A stretch of 25,801 bases of DNA, taken from the NCBI RefSeq assembly GCF_041904905.1, contig NZ_JAYRMI010000060.1, forward strand, positions 1-25,801. The letters are read 5' to 3'. A program made the position numbers and the translations under genes. Numbering within the stretch: the stretch's first letter is position 1; each line of letters begins with the position of its first letter. The stretch is from Zoogloea sp041904905 (GTDB lineage Bacteria > Pseudomonadota > Gammaproteobacteria > Burkholderiales > Rhodocyclaceae). The notes under the pieces are model-generated. The model was not told the DNA's origin, searched no databases, and was given only the letters and a program-made list of their open reading frames with translations. Positions 16,033-23,542 of the stretch are shown piece after piece.

Positions 16033-16695
16033 TCAGCCGAAGGGGCGGTAGCGGGGCACGGCCAGTAGCCCGGCCATGCAGCAGTAGAGCATCGCCGCGT
16101 TCACCAGGTGCCAGCCCAGGTGGGTGCCCACCGGCCAGGCGGCGCAGAGTAGCTGATCCACCGCCCGGCAGGTGAGGCTCACCACGAAGAGCGCCGCGGC
16201 CGTCGCCAGCCAGCGGGCGGCCGCCGGGGCCCGCCGGCGCGCCCGCACGGCGCAGGCCACGAGCAGCGCGAAGGGCGGCAGGTAGATTTCCGAGCCATTG
16301 AGCGGCAGCGGCGGCAGCAGCCGGGTGGCGGCGACAAAGCCGCCCGCCAGCGCCACGAAGACGCCCACGCCGGCCCACGCCGCCGGCCCGCTGCGGGCCA
16401 GCACGCGCACCTGGAAACGCTGGTGGTAGGCGATCACGAAGAGGGCGATGAAGACGATGTCGAGGATGGCGGTGCCGCGGGTGGCCACGGTGTGGAACAC
16501 CCCGCTGCCGATGCCCACCGCGGCGATCAGGCCGATCAGCAGGCGCAGGTCGAAGGGGGCGTCGCGGCCGGCCCGGCGCCACAGCAGCGCGGCGGCGAGC
16601 AGGAAGCCCAGGTTGGTGAGGGCGTTGAAGGGCTCCGCCCACAGGCCGGGGTCGGTCCGCTCGCAGTAAACGTCGATGTGTTCGGTCCAGTTCAT
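16033..16695 (-). CDS. Ceramidase-family (CREST superfamily) membrane hydrolase
   Basis: 220 residues with about seven hydrophobic segments, the topology of alkaline ceramidases. Conserved elements are the N-terminal DVYCERTDPGLWAEPFNALTN, then GIGSGVFHTVATRGTAILD, where Ser, His and Asp match the zinc-site pattern, and GTHLGWHLVNA with the paired His of the family (HxxxH) near residues 190-195. These five residues are the expected zinc ligands and catalytic residues. It may act on ceramide-like or other membrane lipid amides; the bacterial substrate is unproven. Its ATG overlaps the stop of the upstream transporter gene (ATGA), so the two are co-translated. Confidence 0.85.
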   Translation of the reverse strand: MNWTEHIDVYCERTDPGLWAEPFNALTNLGFLLAAALLWRRAGRDAPFDLRLLIGLIAAVGIGSGVFHTVATRGTAILDIVFIALFVIAYHQRFQVRVLARSGPAAWAGVGVFVALAGGFVAATRLLPPLPLNGSEIYLPPFALLVACAVRARRRAPAAARWLATAAALFVVSLTCRAVDQLLCAAWPVGTHLGWHLVNAAMLYCCMAGLLAVPRYRPFG

Positions 16696-17885
16696 GTCGG
16701 CTGCGCCTGTCGTCGATACATGACCCACCACAGCCCGATGCAGCCCAGCCCGACGGCGAGGTTGGCGACCATGCCGCCCGCCAGGTTGCCCACGGAATCC
16801 CACAGGGCGGGGGCCACGAGGCCGGCGGTGAGGGAACTCACCAGCATCTGCAGGAAGCTCTGGCAGCTGGAGGCGAGGCCCCGGTGGGTGGGAAAGTGAT
16901 CCAGCGCCAGCAGGGTAAGGCTGGGCATCGCGATGGCCATGCCGAAGGTGTACAGCATGATCGGCAGCACCGACTGGGGCAGGCCCGGCGGCAGCAGGTG
17001 GGCGATGGCGAGGTTGCTGCCGGCGGCGAGGATCATGATGCCCAGGGCCAGGGCGATGGTCCGCGGCGGCGACAGCTTGCCGGCGAGCCGGGCCGACATG
17101 GCCGAGCCGGCCATCATGCCGCTCACGGTGGGGATGAAGAACCAGCCGAAGCCGGTCTCGGTGAGTCCGAGGTGCTGGATGAGGAACACCGGCGCCGACA
17201 GCACGTAGAGGAAGAAGCCGTTGAAGTTGTAGCTCACCCCAAGGCTGAGGAGCACGAAGCCGGGCGAGGTGAATACGCTCCAGTAGCGCCGGGCCAGCGG
17301 GCCGGGGTGAAGCGGGTGACGGGCCGCCGGCGGATGGGTCTCGTCCAGCCGCCAGACGGTGAGGGTGGCCAGGGCGAGGCCCAGCAGGGCCAGAAAGACG
17401 AACACCGCGCGCCACCCGAAGGCGCTGAAGATCCAGCCGCCCAGAATGGGTGCAATCGCCGGCCCGAGGGCGAAGGCCATGCTCACGTGGCTCATCAGGC
17501 GCTGGGCGGCGGGCCCTTCGTGCAGATCGCGCACCACCGCGCGCCCCACCACCATGCCGGCGCCGGCGCTGATGCCCTGCAGCGCCCGGCCCACCAGCAG
17601 CATCTCGATGCTGCCGGCGAACACGCACAGCACGGAGGCGAGGGTGAACAGCAGCATCGACACCACGATCACCGGCTTGCGCCCGTAGGCGTCGGAGATG
17701 GCGCCGTGCCACAGCACCATCAGCGCCATCGGCAGCATGTAGGCGGTGAGGGTCTGCTGGGTCTGGACGGTGCTGGCGCCCAGATCGGTGCCGATGGCGT
17801 GCAGCGCCGGCAGGTAGGTGTCGATCGAGAACGGGCCGACGGTGGCGAGCGCCGCGAGCAGCGCCGCCAGCTGGACATAGGGCAT
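16692..17885 (-). CDS. Bcr/CflA family multidrug MFS exporter
   Basis: 397 residues with 12 predicted membrane helices. The opening LAALATVGPFSIDTYLPALHAIG and loop 2-3 motif GAISDAYGRKPVIV (motif A) identify the Bcr/CflA drug:H+ antiporter branch; the FSIDTYLPA motif D-like segment is typical. The ATG at 17885 is chosen; an in-frame GTG at 17918 would add 11 charged residues before the first helix. The ribosome binding site is weak (GGAA about 8 bases upstream). It exports toxic small molecules with proton exchange; its substrate is unknown. Translational coupling to the ceramidase-family gene is unusual and may mean a shared lipid or toxin theme. Confidence 0.92.
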   Translation of the reverse strand: MPYVQLAALLAALATVGPFSIDTYLPALHAIGTDLGASTVQTQQTLTAYMLPMALMVLWHGAISDAYGRKPVIVVSMLLFTLASVLCVFAGSIEMLLVGRALQGISAGAGMVVGRAVVRDLHEGPAAQRLMSHVSMAFALGPAIAPILGGWIFSAFGWRAVFVFLALLGLALATLTVWRLDETHPPAARHPLHPGPLARRYWSVFTSPGFVLLSLGVSYNFNGFFLYVLSAPVFLIQHLGLTETGFGWFFIPTVSGMMAGSAMSARLAGKLSPPRTIALALGIMILAAGSNLAIAHLLPPGLPQSVLPIMLYTFGMAIAMPSLTLLALDHFPTHRGLASSCQSFLQMLVSSLTAGLVAPALWDSVGNLAGGMVANLAVGLGCIGLWWVMYRRQAQPT

Positions 17886-17937
17886 GAGGGGGTTCCGGGT
17901 CGGGGTGCGCCTGGGCACCCCGGGGTGGGCGGGCGTC

Positions 17938-18333
17938 CTACTCGACGGAGTGGACCTTGCTCACGTAGTAGCCGGTCTCGCCGAAGCAGGTGGAGGGGAT
18001 GCCCAGGTGTTGCTCGTAGCTGAGGGCGACGCGCTTGCCCATCACGGCGTTGATCTCGGCGGCCACCTTGTCGTCGCGCACGGTGAACTTGAAGATCTCG
18101 GGCAGGCTGCCGGGAATCGCGACGATGGCCAGCTCGCCTTCCCAGGTCTTGCACAGCCAGCCCTTCTGGGAGAATTTCTGGACGTAGCCGGCGCGCTCGC
18201 CGGAGGAGTAGCTCCAGCTGAGCACCAGCCAGGTGTAGGCGGCGGCGAGGGCCACGAGCACGGCGACGAAGCCGGCGAACCATAAGAACCAGTTCCTGGC
18301 GCGGGGCGCGCCGGGGGTCGGGGTGGATGCCAC
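17938..18333 (-). CDS. Conserved hypothetical membrane protein with one N-terminal helix
   Basis: 131 residues. A short basic N-terminus is followed by one membrane segment (residues about 14-37), then a soluble domain with SYSSGERAGYVQKFSQKGWLCKTWEGEL, a conserved-looking block, and two Cys residues (GWLCKTW and STCFGETGYY) that could pair in the periplasm. Similar small proteins occur in other bacteria, sometimes mislabelled as 6-phosphogluconate dehydrogenase, for which there is no sequence support. No function is proposed. It lies between comM and the exporter gene on the same strand, with short gaps of 18 and 52 bases. Confidence 0.78.
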   Translation of the reverse strand: MASTPTPGAPRARNWFLWFAGFVAVLVALAAAYTWLVLSWSYSSGERAGYVQKFSQKGWLCKTWEGELAIVAIPGSLPEIFKFTVRDDKVAAEINAVMGKRVALSYEQHLGIPSTCFGETGYYVSKVHSVE

Positions 18334-18351
18334 GGGAGGACTCCTGCTTGA

Positions 18352-19851
18352 TTAGACGAAGGCGGTGAGGCCGCGGCGGCTCTGGATGGCTTCGGCCACG
18401 TGGGCCGCCTGGATGACTTCGGCCTCGTTCATGTCTGCGATTGTACGCGCCACTTTCAGGATTCGATGGTAACCGCGCGCCGAGAGACGGAGGCGATCGA
18501 TGGCCGTTCGCAACAGTTTGACACCGTTTTCGTCGGGCTGGCACCAGGCGTCGATCTCCGCGCCGGCGAGCAGGGCGTTGGGCTTGCCTTGTCGGGCGAG
18601 CTGGATCGCCCGGCTGCGGGCGACCCGGGCACGCACCGTCGCCGACGGTTCTCCGGCGGGGGCGGCCTGCAGGTCGGCCACCGGCAGGGTGGGCACTTCG
18701 AGGAGCAGGTCGATGCGGTCGAGCAGGGGGCCGGAGAGCTTGCCGCGGTAGCGGGCGATCTGGTCCGGCGTGCACCGGCAGCGGCCGTCCGGGTGGCCGT
18801 GGTAGCCGCAGGGGCAGGGGTTCATGGCGGCGATGAGCTGGAAGCGGGCGGGGAACTCGGCCCGCCGGCCGGCGCGGGAGATGGTGATGTGGCCCGTCTC
18901 CAGCGGCTCGCGGAGGGCTTCGAGGACGCGCCGGTCGAACTCGGGGAGTTCGTCGAGGAACAGCACGCCGTGATGGGCGAGGCTGATCTCGCCGGGCCGC
19001 GGGGTGCTGCCACCGCCCACCAGCGCGGCGGCGGAGGCGGAGTGGTGCGGCGCGCGCATCGGCCGCCGGCGCCAGCGCTCGGGGCGGAAGCTGCCTTCCA
19101 CCGAGTGCACGGCGGCGCTTTCCAGGGCTTCGGCGTCGCCCAGGGGCGGCAGCAGGCCGGGCAGGCGCTGGGCGAGCATCGACTTGCCGGTGCCCGGCGG
19201 GCCGTAGAAGAGCAGGGAGTGCTGGCCGCTGGCGGCGACCTCGAGGGCGCGGCGGGCCTGGCTCTGGCCCTTGACGTCGGCGAGGTCGGGGTAGTCCGGC
19301 GCCTGCACGAGGGGCTCGCCGGCGTAGGGGGCGATGGGGGTGTGGCCGCACAAATGGGCGACCGCGGCGAGCAGGCTGGCTGCCGGCAGAATGGTGACGC
19401 CGCTCACCAGGGCGGCTTCGGGGGCGTTGGCGGCGGGCAGGACCAGCGTGCGGCCGCGCTCGGCGGCCTGCCGGGCCAGCGCCAGGGCGCCGCGCACCGG
19501 GCGCAGCTCGCCGGTGAGGGAGAGTTCGCCGGCGAATTCGTAGTGGCCCAGTTTGTCGGCGGGGATCTGCCCGGAGGCGGCGAGGATGCCCAGGGCGATG
19601 GGGAGGTCGAAGCAGCCGCCCTCTTTGGGTAGATCGGCCGGGGCGAGGTTGACGGTGATGCGCCGCTGGGGGAACTCGAACTGGCCGGTCTGGAGGGCGG
19701 CGCGGACCCGGTCGCGGGCCTCGCGCACTTCCACGTCGGGCAGGCCGACCAGGGTGAAGGCCGGCAGGCCGTTGGCGAGGTGAACCTCGACGCACACTTC
19801 GGGTGCCTGCAGGCCGACGAGGGCGCGGCTGGCGAGGACGGCCAGGCTCAT
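18352..19851 (-). CDS. comM: ComM/YifB family Mg-chelatase-like AAA+ ATPase
   Basis: 499 residues, near the usual 506. It starts with SLAVLASRALVGLQAPEVCVEVHLANGLPAFTLVGLPD, the Lon-protease-like N-terminal domain of this family, followed by the chelatase-type AAA+ module: Walker A GPPGTGKSMLA, Walker B VLFLDELPEF, and the zinc-finger-like insertion MNPCPCGYHGHPDGRCRC with four Cys. ComM is a hexameric helicase that promotes branch migration in natural transformation. The ATG at 19851 is preferred over an in-frame TTG at 19869. It is adjacent to ubiK/glnK-amtB-region genes, a neighbourhood I recall from other Rhodocyclales. Confidence 0.95.
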   Translation of the reverse strand: MSLAVLASRALVGLQAPEVCVEVHLANGLPAFTLVGLPDVEVREARDRVRAALQTGQFEFPQRRITVNLAPADLPKEGGCFDLPIALGILAASGQIPADKLGHYEFAGELSLTGELRPVRGALALARQAAERGRTLVLPAANAPEAALVSGVTILPAASLLAAVAHLCGHTPIAPYAGEPLVQAPDYPDLADVKGQSQARRALEVAASGQHSLLFYGPPGTGKSMLAQRLPGLLPPLGDAEALESAAVHSVEGSFRPERWRRRPMRAPHHSASAAALVGGGSTPRPGEISLAHHGVLFLDELPEFDRRVLEALREPLETGHITISRAGRRAEFPARFQLIAAMNPCPCGYHGHPDGRCRCTPDQIARYRGKLSGPLLDRIDLLLEVPTLPVADLQAAPAGEPSATVRARVARSRAIQLARQGKPNALLAGAEIDAWCQPDENGVKLLRTAIDRLRLSARGYHRILKVARTIADMNEAEVIQAAHVAEAIQSRRGLTAFV

Positions 19852-19917
19852 GATGTTTCCCGCATCCAAAACCCGGAGTGTATCGCCTGGGGCTGTGGAT
19901 TTCTACAGGCTGGCGGG

Positions 19918-21168
19918 TCAGCGCCCGATGGGGAGCGTGAGTTGGGGGCCGGGGCCGGTCTTGCCGGCCAGTTCGAGGCGGGAGAGTTCGACCAGCAGCG
20001 AGAAGGTGGATTTGGTGTCCTGGTCGGATTCTGCCACGTAGAACCACTGGCCTTTGTACTGCACGGCCACGTGGGCGTTGGCGGGGCGCTCGGGGCTGGT
20101 GCGCACGTGGAAGAGGTCGCGCATCACTTCGTTCCAGTCGTACTCGCGGCCGGCGGCGTCGCGGGTGACGGTGGCGAGGCCGCGGGCGCGGTGCTCGGTG
20201 GGCACGTCCACGCCGTGGCTCACGTAGTACAGCGCCTGCAGCAGCGAGCGGGTTTCCAGGTCGAGGCTGGCGACGCCGTCTTTGGGCAGGGCGGAGCGGA
20301 AGGGGGTGAGGGCTTCCTGGGTGATGCGCAGCTCGGTGACGCCCGGGCGGAGGTGGAAGGCGTGCTCGAAGGTGCGCATTTCGGGCGAGTCGAGCGCGTC
20401 GGGGTCGAGGCGCAGCACGGGCACGGTGCTGCGGCGGACCAGCTGCCAGCCACGCCCGCCGCTGGCCGGGCGGTATTCGAGGCCGTTCTTGCTGGCTTCG
20501 ATGAGATCGGCGGCCGACACCGCGCCGACGGGCAGGGTGCCGCCCACCTGGTCGACCTGCTCGGTGAGGCCGAAGACGATGGCGCCCCGGTCCTGGAGGG
20601 TCTGGAGGGCGGCCACGCCGCGCAGGAAGTCGCTCACCGGCGGGGCCTCCCGCGGGGTGGGGCCGCTGGCGGTCTGGGCGTTGGGCACCCAGTTGAGGTT
20701 TTCGAGGTAGAGCCGGAAGACCTTGGAGATCGGCCAGGTGGTCTTGGCCAGGTAGATCACGCCGTCGAGGGGGAGCGGGGTGAACAGCTTGCGGGTGAAT
20801 TCCTGGTCGTCCAGCGGGGTGAGGCTGAAGGTGGGGCGGTCGGCGCCGGCGATCTGGGCCTGGGGCAGCACCGCGGTGAAGCTGCCCCGGCTCCCGTCGC
20901 CGGCCACCGCGGTGAAGAAGGGCAGCAGGCCGATGCTCTGGCTGCGCTCGAACTGGGCGGCGATGCCCGACACGCCCAGGCTGCTGGGGGTGTCGGTGTA
21001 GCGCAGGCGCACGATGTTGAGCAGGAGCTGCTGCTCGGTGGTGCGCTTGATGATCTCGTTGTACTGCAGCCGGGTGTCGTCCAGCGCCGCGGGGCCGACG
21101 CTGGCGCAGCCGGAGAGGCCCAGGGCGGCGGCGAGGATCAGGAGGCCGGTGCGGAGACGGGAGGGCAT
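19918..21168 (-). CDS. Uncharacterised lipoprotein, 416 residues
   Basis: Starts at the ATG at 21168 with a lipoprotein signal peptide, MPSRLRTGLLILAAALGLSGC (lipobox LSGC, lipid-modified Cys21). The mature part begins with a conserved-looking segment TRLQYNEIIKRTTEQQLLLNIVRLRYTDTPS, then AAQFERSQS, a Gln-rich helix, and a C-terminal half with YKGQWFYVAESDQDTKSTFSLLVELSRLE, which resembles the end of a beta-rich domain. I know similar hypothetical lipoproteins in proteobacteria but no assigned function. It is probably in the inner leaflet of the outer membrane. It stands between yceI and comM on the same strand and has no clear partner. Confidence 0.82.
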   Translation of the reverse strand: MPSRLRTGLLILAAALGLSGCASVGPAALDDTRLQYNEIIKRTTEQQLLLNIVRLRYTDTPSSLGVSGIAAQFERSQSIGLLPFFTAVAGDGSRGSFTAVLPQAQIAGADRPTFSLTPLDDQEFTRKLFTPLPLDGVIYLAKTTWPISKVFRLYLENLNWVPNAQTASGPTPREAPPVSDFLRGVAALQTLQDRGAIVFGLTEQVDQVGGTLPVGAVSAADLIEASKNGLEYRPASGGRGWQLVRRSTVPVLRLDPDALDSPEMRTFEHAFHLRPGVTELRITQEALTPFRSALPKDGVASLDLETRSLLQALYYVSHGVDVPTEHRARGLATVTRDAAGREYDWNEVMRDLFHVRTSPERPANAHVAVQYKGQWFYVAESDQDTKSTFSLLVELSRLELAGKTGPGPQLTLPIGR

Positions 21169-21227
21169 GGCTGCGGGGCGAGAGGCGGGGCGATGAGTGT
21201 GCCGGGGTTGTGTGACAGGGCGTCGCG

Positions 21228-21803
21228 TCAGTCGCGGTAGGCTTCGACGGCGATCAGCAGGCGGACCTCGTCGCCCACCGAGGGGATGTACTTGGTCATG
21301 CCGAACTCGGAGCGCTTGAGGGTGGCCACTGCGTCGGCGCCGCAGGTCTCGCGCTTGTTGAGGGGGTGGGGCGCGCAGCGGAAGCGGTTGATGGTGAGGG
21401 TGACGGGCCGGGTGACGCCGAGCATCGTCAGGCTGCCTTCGGCGGCCACCGGGCGCTCGCCGTCGAACACCAGCCGGTCGGCCTTGTAGACGACGGTGGG
21501 GTGTTCGGCGGTGTTGAAGTAGTTCTCGCCGCGCATGTTGTCGTTCCACTTGGCGAAGCCCATGTCGATGGAGGCGGCGTCGATGGTGACCTCCACGGTG
21601 CCCTGACGGGCGGCGGCGTCGAGGGTGATCCGGCCGCTGGTCTTGTTGAAGCGGCCGCGCTGGGTGGAGAAGCCCAGGTGGTCCACCTCGAACACCGGGA
21701 AGGTGTGGTTCGGATCGACGGTGTAGCCCACCGGCGCGGCCAGGGCGGGCGCCGCGACGGCGGCAAGGGCGAGCAGCAGGGGGGCGGCGGTGCGGGGCTT
21801 CAT
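21228..21803 (-). CDS. YceI-family periplasmic lipocalin-like protein
   Basis: 191 residues with a Sec signal peptide (residues about 1-22, ending ALA-AP). The mature part has the YceI pattern: YTVDPNHTFPVFEVDHLGFSTQRGRFNKTSGRITLD, then VEVTIDAASIDMG, NYFNTAEHPTVVYKAD, GSLTMLGVTRPVTLTI and a final FGMTKYIPSVGDEVRLLI. Family members form an extended lipocalin-like barrel that binds isoprenoids such as polyprenyl chains or quinones. Two Cys (FRCAPH, ETCGAD) could form a disulfide. It lies downstream of ubiK, a ubiquinone biosynthesis factor, a suggestive but unproven isoprenoid-quinone pairing. Confidence 0.93.
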   Translation of the reverse strand: MKPRTAAPLLLALAAVAAPALAAPVGYTVDPNHTFPVFEVDHLGFSTQRGRFNKTSGRITLDAAARQGTVEVTIDAASIDMGFAKWNDNMRGENYFNTAEHPTVVYKADRLVFDGERPVAAEGSLTMLGVTRPVTLTINRFRCAPHPLNKRETCGADAVATLKRSEFGMTKYIPSVGDEVRLLIAVEAYRD

Positions 21804-21830
21804 GGCGACTCCCGGGAGGCGGACGAAGAA

Positions 21831-21850
21831 GAGGGCGCCGCGGCGCCCTC
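21831..21850 (-). terminator. Perfect 20-base palindrome after ubiK, terminator-like
   Basis: GAGGGCGCCG followed by its exact complement CGGCGCCCTC forms a strong stem just after the ubiK stop. On the minus strand it is followed by TTCTTC, a weak T-tract. It would separate ubiK from yceI transcription. Confidence 0.5.
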
Positions 21851-21867
21851 GGGGGTGCGGTGGCGGT

Positions 21868-22125
21868 TCAGTCCTGGGCGGGCGGGCGGCTCGCCAGCTC
21901 GGCTTCGAGGCGGGCGACCCGGTGTTCCAGGTCGGCGAGCTTCTCGCGGGTGCGGGCGAGCACTTCGCGCTGCACCTCGAACTCCTCGCGGGTGACCAGA
22001 TCGAGCTTGGAGAAGCCGCTGGCGAGGAGCGCGCGGGCGTTCTTCTCGATGTCCTTGGCGGGGCTGTTGGCGAGGAGTTCGGAGACTTTGGCACCGATTT
22101 CGTCGAGGATTTTCGGGTTGGTCAT
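21868..22125 (-). CDS. ubiK: UbiK accessory factor of ubiquinone biosynthesis (BMFP/YqiC family)
   Basis: 85 residues. The N-terminal KILDEIGAKVSELLANSPAKDIEKNARALLASGFSKLDLVTREEFEVQREVLARTREKLADLEHRVARLEAEL is the BMFP pattern: an amphipathic helix that binds membranes, then a C-terminal trimeric coiled coil. UbiK is an accessory factor for the UbiJ-based soluble ubiquinone biosynthesis complex. It is divergent from the torF-like/glnK/amtB operon, an arrangement I recall from other betaproteobacteria. The ATG at 22125 gives the full family N-terminus. Confidence 0.93.
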   Translation of the reverse strand: MTNPKILDEIGAKVSELLANSPAKDIEKNARALLASGFSKLDLVTREEFEVQREVLARTREKLADLEHRVARLEAELASRPPAQD

Positions 22126-22206
22126 GACTGCATTCCTCACGGGCAATAAAGCGGTTCTGGATGGGCCCGAGTTTAGCACCGTCGCGGGGCGTCGACGCTG
22201 GCGGGT

Positions 22207-22256
22207 GGGCGCACCAAAAGTGCGCCCTTTTCTGGTGCATGATTCCAAACTGGTGC
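22207..22256 (+). promoter_or_regulatory. Upstream palindrome and NtrC-like half-sites of the glnK-amtB operon
   Basis: GGGCGCAC-CAAAA-GTGCGCCC (22207-22227) is a perfect palindrome centred about 143 bases before the predicted transcript start, where NtrC enhancers normally sit. GCACCA (22211-22216) and two TGGTGC copies (22233-22238, 22251-22256) match NtrC half-sites, but the spacing is not the classic GCAC-N7-GTGC. The palindrome followed by TTTT also has the shape of an intrinsic terminator on the plus strand. NtrC control is expected from the operon but the exact site is uncertain. Confidence 0.45.
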
Positions 22257-22333
22257 GCGGAGCCCATTTTGTGCGTCGCGGCAGAATTCGAGAGTCAGTT
22301 CTAGTTCGATGAATTAAAAGTGAATTTATAAAC

Positions 22334-22349
22334 TGGCACGTGCGTTGCT
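22334..22349 (+). promoter_or_regulatory. Sigma-54 promoter of the torF-like/glnK/amtB operon
   Basis: TGGCACGTGCGTTGCT matches the consensus TGGCACG-N4-TTGCW at every defined position. The predicted start is near 22360, 31 bases before the ATG at 22391. An AT-rich stretch (about 22270-22333) lies between it and the upstream half-sites, suitable for DNA bending. Confidence 0.9.
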
Positions 22350-22390
22350 TTGTTGTGCTCACCAACTTTGACCACCTGGAGATTTTCATC

Positions 22391-23140
22391 ATGCGCAAGT
22401 CCGTCATCGCTTCCGCCCTGATTGCCGCCGGCGTTGTCCTGCCCTCGCTGGCGAGCGCCGCCGACGCCGCTCCCGCTCCGGAGCACACCTACACCAGCAA
22501 CGTGACGGTGGCTTCCGAGTACATCTACCGCGGTATCGGCCAGACCAACCGCAAGCCGGCCATTCAGGGTGGTCTCGATTACGCCCACTCCAGCGGCCTG
22601 TACGTGGGCACCTGGGGTTCCAACGTGTCCTGGCTGTCCGACGCCAACAGCACCACCAGCAACAGCCTTGAGTGGGACTTCTACGGCGGCTACAAGGGCG
22701 CCGTCGGCGACATCGGCTACGACGTCGGCCTGCTGCAGTATTTCTACCCGGGCACTGGCTACGGCAACAACCCGAACACCCTGGAAGGCTACGTCGCCGG
22801 CACCTGGACCTTCCTGACCCTGAAGTACTCCCACTCCTTCTCCGACCTGTTCGGCTGGGTGGGCTCGAAGAACTCCGGCTACCTCGACCTGACCGCCACC
22901 TACGAACTGGTCCCCACCGTGAACCTGATCGGCCACGTGGGTCGCCAGAAGGTGAACGGCTCCAGCGCCAACGGCGCCAGCTACACCGACTACAAGGTGG
23001 GCGTGACCAAGGACTTCAGCGGCACCGTGCTGGGCCTCAGCTACATCACCACCAACGCCAGCGAAGCCTGGTACACCAACGGTTATGGCAAGGATCTGGG
23101 CAAGGGTCGCGTGCTGTTCTCCCTGACCCGCACCTTCTAA
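22391..23140 (+). CDS. TorF-family putative porin (TIGR02001-type outer-membrane protein)
   Basis: 249 residues with a Sec signal peptide ending ASAA-DA around residue 24. The mature protein is a small beta barrel: alternating aromatic strands, SNVTVASEYIYRGIGQTNRKPAIQGGLDYAH at the start (a hallmark of the family), SLEWDFYGGYKG, and a C-terminal strand ending in F (FSLTRTF), the outer-membrane assembly signal. Ribosome binding site GGAG 9 bases upstream. It is the first gene of an operon with glnK and amtB, so it probably helps nitrogen compounds cross the outer membrane when nitrogen is scarce; that role is inferred from context. Confidence 0.9.
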   Translation: MRKSVIASALIAAGVVLPSLASAADAAPAPEHTYTSNVTVASEYIYRGIGQTNRKPAIQGGLDYAHSSGLYVGTWGSNVSWLSDANSTTSNSLEWDFYGGYKGAVGDIGYDVGLLQYFYPGTGYGNNPNTLEGYVAGTWTFLTLKYSHSFSDLFGWVGSKNSGYLDLTATYELVPTVNLIGHVGRQKVNGSSANGASYTDYKVGVTKDFSGTVLGLSYITTNASEAWYTNGYGKDLGKGRVLFSLTRTF

Positions 23141-23154
23141 TCCCGATTTCGCCT

Positions 23155-23172
23155 GGCGGCCTTTGGGCCGCC
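23155..23172 (+). repeat. Intercistronic hairpin before glnK
   Basis: GGCGGCC-TTTG-GGCCGCC forms a 7-bp stem with a tight loop between the porin gene and glnK, without a T-run. It may act in mRNA stability or partial termination, allowing more porin than GlnK/AmtB. Confidence 0.5.
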
Positions 23173-23189
23173 CTGCAAAGGAAGCCAAC

Positions 23190-23528
23190 ATGAAACTCGT
23201 TACCGCCATCATCAAGCCCTTCAAGCTCGACGAAGTCCGCGAGGCCCTGTCCGCCATCGGCGTGCAAGGCATCACGGTGACCGAGGTCAAGGGTTTTGGC
23301 CGTCAGAAGGGTCACACCGAGCTGTACCGCGGCGCCGAATACGTCGTCGATTTTCTGCCCAAGGTGAAGATCGAGGCCGCGGTGAACACCGACATCCTGG
23401 ATCAGGTCATCGAAGCCATCGAGAAGGCTGCCAGCACCGGCAAGATCGGCGACGGCAAGATCTTCGTCTTCGACCTGGAACAAGCCATCCGCATCCGTAC
23501 CGGCGAGTCCGGTGCCGACGCGCTGTAA
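23190..23528 (+). CDS. glnK: Nitrogen regulatory PII protein GlnK
   Basis: 112 residues, the exact PII length. MKLVTAIIKPFKLDEVREAL opens the protein, the T-loop carries the uridylylation site Y51 in ELYRGAEYVVDFLP, and the B-loop TGKIGDGKIFV with C-terminal RIRTGESGADAL binds ATP/ADP. PII trimers sense 2-oxoglutarate and adenylate charge, are modified by GlnD, and block AmtB when ammonium is plentiful. The ATG at 23190 follows AAAGGAAG. It is directly upstream of amtB (14-base gap), the standard pairing, so GlnK is preferred over GlnB. Confidence 0.97.
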   Translation: MKLVTAIIKPFKLDEVREALSAIGVQGITVTEVKGFGRQKGHTELYRGAEYVVDFLPKVKIEAAVNTDILDQVIEAIEKAASTGKIGDGKIFVFDLEQAIRIRTGESGADAL

Positions 23529-23542
23529 GGGAGCGTGCCATC

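Noticed and set aside
17938..18333. 6-phosphogluconate dehydrogenase annotation seen on similar proteins
   Set aside because: The protein is 131 residues with one membrane helix and no nucleotide-binding or catalytic motif of that enzyme.
22207..22227. Classic NtrC site
   Set aside because: Arms are separated by 5 instead of 7 bases between GCAC and GTGC, so only half-sites were claimed.
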